DNA of 64,000 nucleotides from contig JAKSZT010053769.1 in assembly GCA_026826555.1 (NCBI GenBank), positions 5,961,971-6,025,970 of the forward strand. The letters are read 5' to 3'. Made by a program: the position numbers and the translations under genes. The stretch comes from Tolypeutes matacus. Its lineage: Eukaryota > Chordata > Mammalia > Cingulata > Chlamyphoridae. Each line of letters starts with the position of its first letter. Position 1 is the first letter of the stretch. Of this stretch, positions 23,010 to 34,054 are shown one piece after another. Below the pieces are notes generated by a model. That model had not been told where the DNA came from. It made no database searches and saw nothing but the letters and a program-made list of their open reading frames with translations.

Positions 23010-23490
23010 CAGGGTGGGTAGCAGCACCAGGTGCTCAGTGATGTCAACAGCATATCTCCCCGCTCGGATGGCCTTAGCGTTGGTGTCATCACAAGGCTGG
23101 TTCCTCCAGTAGGTTGACTGTATTGTCAACCTGTGAGCAGTCAACTCACAGGTTGACTGAGCAGTTCCAGGTATCACATTAATTTATGCATGACAAATTC
23201 TAGAGACAAAGAAGGGAGAGTTTGACTCTTTGGGTCTCTTTTTTAAGGAAGGCACTATTACCTAGACTTTCCCAGCAAATGGTCTTTCACAACTCATTAA
23301 TTAATCAGGGTAACATCACCGACCATGCTTTAACCCTTCACTGAGAAGGAAAGTGGAACCACCATGATAGTTCCTTGGAGTCATGGCCAAGCCAGGGATG
23401 ATGAATACCTGAACCCAATCTGGTTTCCATTGGGAAAAAGAAAGGGGAGTGGAATGGATGTTAGGTAGGCACCAGTAGTGTTTCCTACAA
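23010..23490. repeat. Ancient mammal-wide repeat, family not named
   Basis: Strings such as 'gccttagcgttggtgtcatcacaaggctggttcctcc', 'ttcactgagaaggaaagtggaaccaccatgat' and 'gaatggatgttaggtaggcacc' resemble an interspersed repeat I have seen in other mammals but cannot name with confidence. It contains the inverted repeat at 23125-23157. Confidence 0.45.
23125..23157. repeat. Perfect 13-bp inverted repeat, 7-nt loop
   Basis: Arm GTCAACCTGTGAG (23125-23137), loop CAGTCAA, arm CTCACAGGTTGAC (23145-23157). It could form a cruciform or hairpin. An extra partial copy 'aggttgac' lies at 23111-23118. Confidence 0.9.
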
Positions 23491-23499
23491 ATGCATATT

Positions 23500-25250
23500 A
23501 GTGATTTCTTCTTTGAAATTTTCTTTAGTTTTTAATTTCCTAAAATATAAGTAACTTAGTAAAGAAAATGGTCTGTGTTTTTAATTTCCCTTTCAATTGA
23601 ATTGTGGATGTTACTTCATTTTTTCTGAAAATAACACAACAATTAAAGCACTGGTAAAAGTTTTTACTAGTTAGAAGGAGTCCCAATAAAAAGACTGAGA
23701 TAATTGTGGAAGAACACTGGATCTCTCTAGGTTGAAAATCATTTTTCAGAAAAGAGGAATATCAGCCTGTGGACTGGTGCATTACAAGCATTTATTATGA
23801 ATTCGAAGAATGTATTCCTTTCATGTTGGCTTTGAGTGATCCAGAAAATACTAAGAGAAGTTTACTTAATAATGTACAAATTGTTTTCAATATATGAAAG
23901 GAGAATTATCTGTAAAATATTCAGGATGCATTTGTCCATAATTATTGCATTTAAAATGAGTAATGAACATTTTTAGAAATATGGAATAACTACATTTTAA
24001 CATTGCTTACTAAATCGGAATACTTTGAAAACCTTTAACTGAAGTAAACAAACTATGAAAATGACAAAAACAAAAAACAAGCTTTCACTGGATGAAATTC
24101 AAAGATATTTTGGCTTGTGCTTCAAATCAGTGTTGCAGTGCCATGGCCTGTCCCGTTCTTGAAAGGAAGTTGAAGTGCCAGTGGTTAGCTTGGGATGCAT
24201 GATGTCCTCACTGCTGGCAGCTTTCCCCTTTTCTAATCCCAGGAGGTTGGCAATAAGGAGGCAGAAAGAGGAGAAAATATCTTGTGTCTACTAGATCTAC
24301 TCTTCATCCACGAAGGCAGTTAAATTTTTTTCTTTAATTTAAACAAGATTTTTTCACTACACAACCTACACATTTATGTGTTATCAGAGAGCATTATGTT
24401 TTGGGTTTCTCTAAGCTGCTATGGAAGCAAAGTATTATGTTTTATAAGAATATCATTTTTACCCATTTTTATCATGTTACCATTTTCCTAGTAAAATAAA
24501 TGATGTGTCTTTTATGCATGGTATTTTAAAAATACCCAATAATTAAATCCAACGAAAACCATAAGGAAGAGTGAAATTTACCAAACCACAGACTATAACT
24601 AGACGTTTACTTATGATTAGACTCTGCATGCTGATAAGTCGGAAATACCCAGAACTTTATTTCCCTGCTTCTTACTTTCATGGTCTACAACTTGTATTAG
24701 AAACTTTTAAATTTGTAACTTATTTTCAGAATTGACACAATGGTAGCATGTGAATGTCATTTTCAATTGTTTGAGATAAATTTTGGTGGATGTTGAAGGC
24801 ATGACATTTCCAAACTGGCTCAAATGTAAGACTCTCATGAAATTTTTTCAAATTTTGAAATTTGAAATAAAAAACCAAAAAACCAAGAAAATTTCACTGA
24901 ATTTCCATTAAATCACATTGTGCCTTGGGAGTTCTTGCTTTAACAAAAATATGTTTACCCAGAAAGTTTGGAGGGAACTCCCTGTAAGATGAACTAGAAT
25001 AGCTCTTGCTGAATGAACACTCTTTTTAACTTTATTCTTGATCATGCTTTCTAAATCAGTTTATAAACAAAGTTAATGGGTGTATTTTGAATCCATGATT
25101 TTACATTAGGAACTAGTCATTTTAGATTTGAAGACAACTTTTCACCATCAGTTATCCTTTTCATGCTTTTTTCTGACATACCGCACTCTGAATTGTTTTG
25201 TTTCAGTTTAGGTCCATGATTGGGCTCATATTTTTCCATCATTTTTTCGT
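23500..25250. other. Unassigned AT-rich intron sequence
   Basis: No gene or confidently named repeat seen. Confidence 0.45.
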
Positions 25251-25269
25251 CATTGTCATGCTTCTTATT

Positions 25270-25490
25270 ATGGATATAATAATCTAATATTTTAAGAGCT
25301 TTCCCTGTACCATGATTTAATCCTCATACAATTTGATGAGGTATGCAGTAATTACAGCAGTGTTCATATTTTACAAGATGAGAGAACTGATTCAGGGAGA
25401 TAAGTAACTTAGTGAAGTTTACCATAACCAGGAAATGGCAGGGTCAAGTTCTGAACTCCATTTTGTGTGCCACGACCTGTCCTTTGTCTC
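25270..25490 (-). repeat. MIR SINE, antisense
   Basis: The order 'tttaatcctcatacaatttgatgagg', 'acaagatgagagaactgattcaggga', 'aagtaacttagtgaag', 'caggaaatggcagggtcaagttctgaac' fits antisense MIR. Confidence 0.7.
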
Positions 25491-25499
25491 AATGAGAAA

Positions 25500-28200
25500 A
25501 ATATTTTGCATAGGATGATGTTTTCATATCTTTTTGATGCTAAAAACATGGAGTCAAAAACAAAAATCTAGGCAAGCTTCTTAGTCCTGGGAGGTTTAAA
25601 GCACAAATAGGCTACTATATTGTGAAAATTGATGGAAGATTCTTACTTCACTAACTCCTGCTTGATTATTAAATTAGAGGAAGTTATACACTATTGAGGG
25701 CTAAGACAAGTTTAAGGCAACCTCCAAAGTTCTATGAGATTGATTATACACAGATTAATTAGCAGTGGTCTTTAACTAGGAGCAGGCATTCTGGCCAAAT
25801 CCAGTGTTGTCAATGCATTTGGCATGCATTTGCCAGTGCTCACAGTATGTCTTCCAGATCATCAAGATAAGGTTTGCAGCACCCAAAATAGCACATTATT
25901 ACTAATGTATTTTGTCAGGGGACATTATATATATATTTCACATCTTAGCATTTTTGGTTTAGTTTTCTTTTGACCAAAATGTCTGAATTATGTTGATACA
26001 TACTAACACGGCAAACTTGGTCTTTACCTAGAAATGGGAGTCAGTAAAGTTGGTATCTCCCAAATCTTGATTTCAATGTGAAACATGAAATTCTTGAGTC
26101 AGTAGAGAGACCTAGCTAACAAAATATAGATTCTGCTTATTTTGAATATATAAAATATATATATATATATTCAGTTTGGACAATTTGGGTAAAAACTGGA
26201 TGGTAGTGTTTGTAAGCACTATGATGATACTACATTTTATTTTAAGTTAATCTTTGTTTTACTGGATGAATATTGTATGTTCTCTGAGTGGCTCATGCAT
26301 AAAATTCACCAATTGGATACTATTCCATTCATGCAAGAAGCAACTTTATTGTTTCCATCAACTAATTTTTATAATCTTATTTGCTGTGAGAATTTTGAGC
26401 TAGTTTTATCAATCAATATTTTGTAAAAGCATTATTGATTATCATATTGATGTCCAACATAATTCGTTGCCTTCCTAGGGGAAAGAAGCTTTTAGAAGAT
26501 CATTAAAAGCATTAAAATCTGAAGATGCCCACATGTCTGTGATTCTCTTTAGCAGGCTGACTCCCTTGGGTCAGTTATTCTTAGTGTCGGTATTTCTATC
26601 TTATGGCATCGCAGGTCTAAGATTAGCCTGTTAGGCGTTATCATGCCATCTGAGTTACCTCCTAATATAACTCTACACTGGAATGATTATTTATAGAAAG
26701 AGCATTCTGTCATTTTTGGGTTATTTCTAGTAGTTTAAATAAAGAAGAACAACATTCAAGTGAAACCACAGATTCCTTCCTGCTGCCAAAACAACATGAT
26801 AACTGTCTGCTTTAAGGGGCAATGAATGTTTAAATGTGTGCTTAGGGTGATTACAGAATTCTTCTTATCTCTGCCACCTTGAGAGGAAGGGGAGAACTCT
26901 GGCTAGCCATGTATATTTGTGAAAAGGCAAAAAGGCAGCTTTGATGCTTTCTGTCACATAGTACTTTGGTTGATGATGACAACAAGGGACACACAGGGAT
27001 TATTTTTAGAAAGAGACAATGCTGAGCTTTCTGGTGTTAATATGGCTTAATATGGCTCATAAACAGGGCTCCTTTGGCTGTTGACCCTTCCATGAAAATG
27101 CTTTACAGACACACACATACATACACCATACATTGTTTCCTTTTCTCTCTGCAAAAATGACTGATATTCCAAAAATATTTAGAATAAAAGGTGTATCTTT
27201 AACTAAGTCTAACTTCTATTTAATCCTTCCTATATTAAAGACCTATATATATAAAATTTTAAATATTCCTTGAAGATTGCACTTAAAGTGGTATATGAAA
27301 AAGAATTGAACACTGTGTCATAAGCACAAAGAATATACAAGTTTACCATATGGTGTGGAAAAATAGGTGACTGTATACCATAAATGGCTTGCAATACCAT
27401 AAATGCTATTGCAATACCTGTCAAATAACAATATTTATATTTTCAGCTTTATGGCCACTATACTATATATATTTAAAAAGATATTGTGATTATGGTACAT
27501 TATTGAAAGTTGTTGATTTAAACAGATGAGAAGAAATTCTCAGCATATGAAAAAAGTAGAAATATAAGCTTGCCATTCTGATATAAAAAATTCATGATGA
27601 ATCTAGCAAGTTTCTTGTACAATAAGATGTACAGTTTTATATTTGAGAAATGATCTCTTGGCTTACTTACACTGTTTGCTTAATTCAGACCTTAATAATT
27701 GATGCTTCATTTCAAGTTAGAATTATTTAAATTTAATATATAGTAAACAATTTGCATTTCATATTTCCTGATTATTAACTTGTTACTAGATGATGAAAAT
27801 GTTAAAATAGTATGTCAAAACATGTCATGTTACATACTGGTCAAAATACTTTAGCATGGATAACTTATATAGCTCTCTAGGAATATTAATAATTTTATCA
27901 TTATTTACTGAATAGTTTCATTGTTATTTACTGAAAAAACCGATCAGCTTTTTAAAGATACTCATTTTCATGTTGTGTTGGATACTAGGAATCCACTGGA
28001 TGTTAGGAATTTGCAAAATGTCGCACAGAAACAAAGCACAATAATGAAAATACATCCTAAATAAAGCCAAAATGTAAATAAATCCAGAGGGTGGAAGAAG
28101 GATAAAATCGTAGGAATAGCATTAAAAGTTGCATCTCTAGACCACTCTTTAAATTAGCAGGATGAAAATTTTGAAGGTGATGAAATTGTTTGAAACCTTG
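25500..28200. other. Repeat-poor intron sequence
   Basis: Mostly AT-rich with a (TA)n tract around 26150-26171. No gene or clear repeat family recognised. Part of it (26400-27100) is less AT-biased and could hold conserved elements, but nothing in the sequence alone proves it. Confidence 0.4.
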
Positions 28201-28204
28201 GGAA

Positions 28205-28530
28205 CTGAAGTGAAATAGCCATTCATTCATTCATTCATTCATTTATTCACTCGAACTATTTTGAGAGCCAATAAAGAGCCAGGTATTCTTCTAGGCACAA
28301 GTGGATGGGAGAAAAGGGGGAGGTACAGCCATGAAACAAGACAGGGAGATGATGGTTTACAGATTGCTCAATTGAGTAATGTATGGATAAAGCACCTTTA
28401 GATAGTAGTAAGTAATAAGGAAAAATAAAACAGGTCCATGGGTTAGAAAGTGACTGATGGTAGCAAGGAAGTGTTAGCTTGGGCAGTCAAGTAAACCTTT
28501 TTTTTGAAGACGCTTAGAAATGAAGAGCAT
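28205..28530 (-). repeat. L2 3' end, antisense, with (ATTC)n
   Basis: An (ATTC)n run is followed by 'agagccaggtattcttctaggcac' and 'acagccatgaaacaagacagg', the antisense L2 3' order. Confidence 0.65.
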
Positions 28531-28559
28531 CTTCCCAGTAAATGTAGGTCACTAAGACC

Positions 28560-28760
28560 GAGCATTCTATTTGGTCTTAGTGAAATGGAATAAAAGCGCA
28601 ACAGGTAGAATAGAGCAGGAAATGTTACGGAGCTGTTTTAATCTCTACTTACCTGTGCCTTGGGGAAGGTATGGGGAAGCCTTTAATAGTAGGTAGGTGA
28701 GGGAGCCAGAAGGCTATCAGCTACTCTTTCCTCTGTTTCCACAGAAAGAGACTGTGGAAT
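28560..28760 (+). repeat. Imperfect local duplicate, copy A
   Basis: Shares an ordered series of blocks with 29449-29650: 'aatggaat', 'agaatagagcaggaa', 'ggagct.ttttaatctc.actta', 'aggtaggtgag', 'agagccag', 'tatcagcta'. I cannot identify it as a known family. Confidence 0.65.
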
Positions 28761-29049
28761 CACTGGACCCTCTCTAGGATTAATGTTGCTGACTGGAAGT
28801 CAAGACCCCTTTAGCACTCCTAACCATCCCTCTCTCCTAAAGCCTCACCTTTGAACCTCATTCCATTTCTACCCAGCACTGTGCTGAAACTCCTTACCAA
28901 GCAGTATGAGCCAGTATGAGGAGTACATATGGACAGTGAACAATCCCTCTTCACTGGGGTCACAAAAAAGGGGAGCAGTATATCCTCATCAACTGAAGAT
29001 AGGAATCTGAATGCATTTTCTCTTAAACACAATATTGCCCACATTTTCT

Positions 29050-29170
29050 GAAGGTTTTAAATACAATATTCATTAAATAAATATTTATTGAGTACCTATA
29101 ATGTGCCGGTTATTTAATTCAGGGAATTTATGGACCAAATAGGACCTTTGTTAGATGGCTGGTGAATTGT
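29050..29170 (-). repeat. L2 3' fragment, antisense
   Basis: The string 'attaaataaatatttattgagtacctataatgtgccgg' is diagnostic of the antisense L2 3' end. Confidence 0.65.
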
Positions 29171-29448
29171 AACTTCTAAACAAAATGTTAGAACACATCG
29201 TCTTCATGTGGTGATGACTGGATAGATATGTGACAAGTTGTTATAATAATTCAGTAGAGAAGTAGTTCATGGTGGTAATTGATATATTTACGAAAAGAAA
29301 TAGCAGTGTACGCTAAAGCTGTTTTCCTCAGATGTTATGTTTTCTCATGGATAGGGAACAGGGATGGACACACACAATAGGCTGGACAAACATTTTTGAG
29401 GCACTGACACATTATCTCACATGCTTGATGCCTCATGGGGTTTTCCCT

Positions 29449-29650
29449 CAACATTCCAAATGGTCTAAGTCAAATGGAATGAAAGTACAATTAGAATAGA
29501 GCAGGAAGTGTTCTGGAGCTATTTTAATCTCCACTTAATTCTGCCTTATGAAAAGGAATGGGAAACCTTTAGCAGCAGGTAGGTGAGAGAGCCAGGGGAA
29601 GGCTGTCAGCTACGATTTTCTCTAGCCTCAAGAAGACTGGGACTGAGCCA
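29449..29650 (+). repeat. Imperfect local duplicate, copy B
   Basis: Partner of 28560-28760 in the same orientation, about 890 bp away. Each copy lies downstream of an antisense L2 fragment, so an ancient tandem segmental duplication is possible. Confidence 0.65.
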
Positions 29651-29869
29651 AACTCCTGGCCAGCAGGCTCTGTGGATTCACAGTATAGTCAGGAAAATAG
29701 TTAATAACCTTTTTTTCACCCAATGATTGTCTCATTCCATCAGTATTTATTGAGTACTTGAGAGTTGTATTTTATTTTGAGAGCTGTATTTTAAAGCTGG
29801 GTTTCTTTATCTGTTATTGATGTTGTTGGTTTTTTATATGTAAGAACCAAGAACCAGCTATTTCCTTTT

Positions 29870-30275
29870 TCTGAAAATCCCTTCTGCTCCATTCCAGCTC
29901 TAGCGTCACTGGAGGAAATCCTAACTTTTACAAAGCCCAATCAAATGTCTCCTAATGCCCAACCCTACCACTGACTCCACCCTAATCCCTTGCATCACTT
30001 CCTCAGTTGTGTATATGTATGTATATTTTCTTCTTTTTTCTCTCTCCCTCATAATCCCCATAGTCCTGTATTACTTTCTTATGGCATTTCCATTTTTCTG
30101 TCTCACACTGTGGTTAATTATATACTTGAGTCCCTATCCCCCCAATTAGTTATATTATAAGCTTCAAGAGGAAAAGGATCATGTTTTACTTTTATTTTTA
30201 TTCCCTGCAGTGCCTAACGCATAATTGATCCCTGAAACTATTTTTAGATGAATAAGTGAGTGATTAAAGAGTATA
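29870..30275 (+). repeat. L2 LINE 3' end
   Basis: Contains 'caaatgtctcctaatgcccaaccc', 'gtattactttcttatggcatttcc', 'ttataagcttcaagaggaaaaggatcatg' and 'cctgcagtgcctaacgcataattgatcc', the sense order of L2 near its 3' end. Confidence 0.75.
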
Positions 30276-30289
30276 CTGTTATTGCATAA

Positions 30290-32340
30290 AGCCTGTGTTT
30301 ATAAATTTTTATTCTTTAGAAATGATTTCTTCTTTTATCTAGAAAATAAGTCCTTAGTTTCTTTTGGGGTTGCTAGAGCCTGTGTCAAAAATTAAAATCA
30401 CTTGTGTAAGTCAAGAATGACCTGCAGTGCTTTGAATATATGAATATGATCCGTTAAATGTTTCATTTATTCTTAACAAAGGGAATTTTGGAATATTCAT
30501 ATTTGATTTGAGTTTTCAATGAATAATGCCAATAAAAATTTCATGAGATATGTGTCTGCAAAATGTTCAGTGTGAAATAGCTAATTTAAGACTGCCTGAA
30601 TATAAATGCATACTTTTTATCCAAGGAGAAGGATAAATTTGGTTGTAAAAATAATTACAGGTGTATTTTTATGTTATTCAAATGCCAGTTCACATTTAAT
30701 CATATTTTTTCTTCCTTGCAATTTTTCATATAGAGACAATTTTATTAGATAAAGGACAAAAATGGATGGGCTTTTCTGTTAACAATAGTATCTGTTTGAA
30801 ACAGTCTGCCCCTGGGACTGCTATTTAGAGTTTATCTATATTTTATTCAGACATTATTTGATTGGCCATATTCTTTGAAAAGGGGACAGTGAAATAAGAA
30901 GGATTTTTTTTGGTAAACAATTTAATAATAAAAATTTAAATGCCAAGGGTATCAGTAATCTTTAAAATTATCTAAAATAAAATGTCAGAACAGGGAATTC
31001 GTGTAGTGAGATTCTAAGCAAAGACAGATGGAAAGTGTGAATCAATCTCTATACACAGCTACTCAAAGAGAAGAATGAAATGAATATTTGTCTAAGAGGG
31101 AGAAGGATGGTGAATAAAATAAGGGTGGGAAATAAGTAGGCAAAAGATAGTATAATTCTTTTTAGGGTAGTCTTTGTGCTGTGTTTGAGCCTTAAAACTC
31201 AGCATTAAAATTAGGATAAACGCATTAAGGAAAGTTCAGAATATTAATTGAATTAGTTGATAATATAAGTGTGGATCAAGAGAGGAGTTGGAAAATAAAA
31301 CCAAATTTTGCAACATAGCTGTTTAACTCAGCCTGGTAGAGCACCATGCCACTAGTGCTAGAGACCTTTCAGCCACTTTGCAAAATCTGTAAATTGTGTT
31401 TTCTCCTTATTGTGGGTTCAAAGAAAGTTTCAATATGGTGTAATAATGATAATGCGATGGAGGAAATCAAGGTTGGTCTGACCTTGGGTTTAGGATTTTT
31501 CCATCCCTGTTTTAGGCATTAATAAGAATTTAAAATGAGTTCAAGCACATATCCAGAGGTTTGCAATTTTTGGAGCTGTAAACTCTGTTAATTGGAGTCA
31601 TTCATTTGTTTTCTTTTCTAAAAGATGACTGTAAAAAGATGTTAAAAATTATGTGCACCTCAACATAACCCAATTTTTATATTGTAAGTAGGAAAATAAT
31701 ATAAATAACCTCAGGTAACTGGTCATTAGCCATAGTAAAAACAATGTTCCGAGCCTAAAATTACTTCCTTCATATTTTAGTTGAAACTCCACACTCACTC
31801 TCCATTATCCCAATAGTTAAGTGGAAATTCTCCCACATCATTGACCTGAAAAGATCAGATCCTTCTTTTAAAGTTCTTTTTAGTTCAGTAGATAGCCTCA
31901 AACTTGAATAAGGATATAACTCTAGAAAACCAGATAGGAGTTCATTTTTAGATGACTAGAGTACATATTAAAATGCGCTATAAACATGGGTGAGAATATT
32001 TTTCTATTTGATTACTGCCCAGTCTAATTCCTTAGGCACTGAGAAAAAAATGTTGTTTTGATTAGGTTTGTGCTAATATATGTGAGAAGCATTTTCCCCA
32101 TATGTCAACATTGACTATTGTCAGACTAGATATTTTTGCCAAACTCCGGGATGAAAAATGGTGTAGCATTACTTTTTTATAAGAATTTCCCTGATTATTG
32201 GTGGAATTGAGCAGTTTTCAGATGTTGTTAGTCATTTTGGTTTTATTTTACGTAGTAGTAATTTCAGAAATGCAAGAATGGTCAGAGGGAAAAAGAAGTC
32301 TCTCAGTGAAAATCACCCTGTTAACAGAAAGAAGGAAAAA
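30290..32340. other. Repeat-poor AT-rich intron sequence
   Basis: No gene or named repeat. The part around 30780-30860, with 'gtttgaaacagtctgcccctgggactgctatttagag', is less degenerate-looking than its surroundings and could be a conserved non-coding element. This is a weak visual impression. Confidence 0.35.
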
Positions 32341-32342
32341 AT

Positions 32343-32866
32343 ATATATAATCATCTCATTAAATGTAGAGAAATATTTGATAAATCCAATACTCTTCCAA
32401 GTAAAACTTCTTAATAAACAAGGAGGAGAAGAGGAAACTTCTTTACTTCAATAAATGTTATCCAGCAAAACCCTACATGAAACTTTATACCTAATAGTAA
32501 AATTAAAACACCTTCTCTTTAAAGTCAGGAACTTTGTCTTGGTGGTCCTAGTTAGTGTTCCAAAGCATTCAATAAAAGTTTTAAAAATTTGAAAGGAAGA
32601 GAAACTAATTGAACTAAAAAATTAGAGATCAGTTAAATGTCTAAGTACAAGATCATTACAACATAAAAAATTGAAAGGATTTAACCAAACACAATGTGTA
32701 ATGAAAAATGATGCCAGTCGCAATAGCAACTGAAACTTTTATGTAGAAATTGATAAAATTATTGAAGGATATGTAAGAAAACCTCAACAAATTCAAGAGA
32801 TGATTAGGAAGACTGCATTTTTAAAATGTCATTTATCTCCAAATTAATCTATAAATCTCTGTGTTT
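32343..32866 (+). mobile_element. L1 ORF2 fragment, left part
   Basis: The string 'atcatctcattaaatgtagagaaatatttgataaatccaa' begins a stretch collinear with the reverse-transcriptase region of old L1 ORF2. Many stops and indels; no product. Confidence 0.75.
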
Positions 32867-33037
32867 AAAGCAGCTTTCTTTTAAAAATAAATGACTCATG
32901 TATTTAAAAAATAGTTAAAATGTACTAAATGGTTTGTACTGAAAAGTAAATATCACTTCCACCCCAAATCCACCATCCATTTCCCTAATAGATCACCTCA
33001 TAGCAATTACTTCTGTACCTTACAGATATATTGTTTC
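32867..33037 (-). mobile_element. L1M 3' UTR fragment nested in L1 ORF2
   Basis: The sequence 'aatagttaaaatgtactaaatggtttgtactgaaaagtaaatatcacttccacccc' matches an antisense L1M 3' UTR. It interrupts the ORF2 sequence, which resumes at 33038 with 'tttcaattaaaatcct'. Confidence 0.55.
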
Positions 33038-33500
33038 AGTGCAGTTTCAATTAAAATCCTAAGAGGATTTGTCAAGCAGTATGACATACTAATTCTAAAA
33101 TTCAAATGTAGGAGTAAATGTGCGCCAATGGCAATTTTGTAAAGCAACACATGGGGAGAAGAAGGATAGATACCAAGTGGTACAAAGCTGTATTAATGAT
33201 TGTTTCACTTGGGCAAGGGCATAGTGGAATAGATCAAAGGAACAAAATGCAAAGTTATTTTTAATAACTTTGCGCTTGACAGAATTTGTATTACCAATCA
33301 ATGGAGAGAGGACAGACTATTAATTAAATGGTTTGGGAATAATTAATATATGCAGTTTGTAAACCCATAGTCAAATAATGTTGTGCCCAAATGTGTACTT
33401 TTATACCTACTATCATTATCCAATTGGACAGCTTAAAACTTAAACTTTTGCAAAACAGATGTATTGTAAAATGCATGTAAGGTCCTGTGTGTATGCACAT
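33038..33500 (+). mobile_element. L1 ORF2 fragment, right part
   Basis: The sequence 'caattaaaatcctaagaggatttgtcaagcagtatgac' and 'ctaattctaaaattcaaatgtaggagtaaatg' continues the L1 ORF2 register after the nested insertion. Confidence 0.7.
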
Positions 33501-33739
33501 ATGCATCTGCATTTTATGGAGGGATGGGAAAACTTTTATAAAAGTATGGGAAGGAATTTTAGTCAAGGTGAACTAAACTCGGTAAGAGAAGTACTCAGTA
33601 TTATATAGCTCACCAATTTAAAAAAAAAAAAAAATTTTTTTTTGAGACTAATTTAAAGAAACAATTCAGATTAAGAGTACTATTGAGTAAAATGGAGGGG
33701 AGATATTCAATCAAGGAAGAGTAGATAACTCTATCCTGA

Positions 33740-34050
33740 GTCCTTACCAGATGTTACTTATTGAGTAGTACCTAAAATGGCCAATGAAGAAGTGACTTTT
33801 AAGCTAAGACCTGAGGGTTAGAAAGACCCAGCTGTACAAAGATCAAGGGAAAGGTATTTCAGGCAGAGGGAGCAGCCAGTGCAAAGGTCCTTTAAATCCA
33901 AAATATATTTGGCTGTTCTCAGAATGAAGGATATAGGGTGGCCACAGCATTTTCAAGAAAACAAAGAGGGAAGGTGAATGGTTAGGCAGAGGCTTCTTGA
34001 AAATTAAGTCTGAACTCTCTTTTGCAACAAACCTAAATGTTTTCATGTTC
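33740..34050 (-). repeat. L2 LINE 3' region, antisense
   Basis: Contains 'agtgacttttaagctaagacctgaggg', 'ggcagagggagcagccagtgcaaaggtcc' and 'gttaggcagaggcttc', matching the antisense L2 3' region. Confidence 0.75.
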
Positions 34051-34054
34051 ATAA

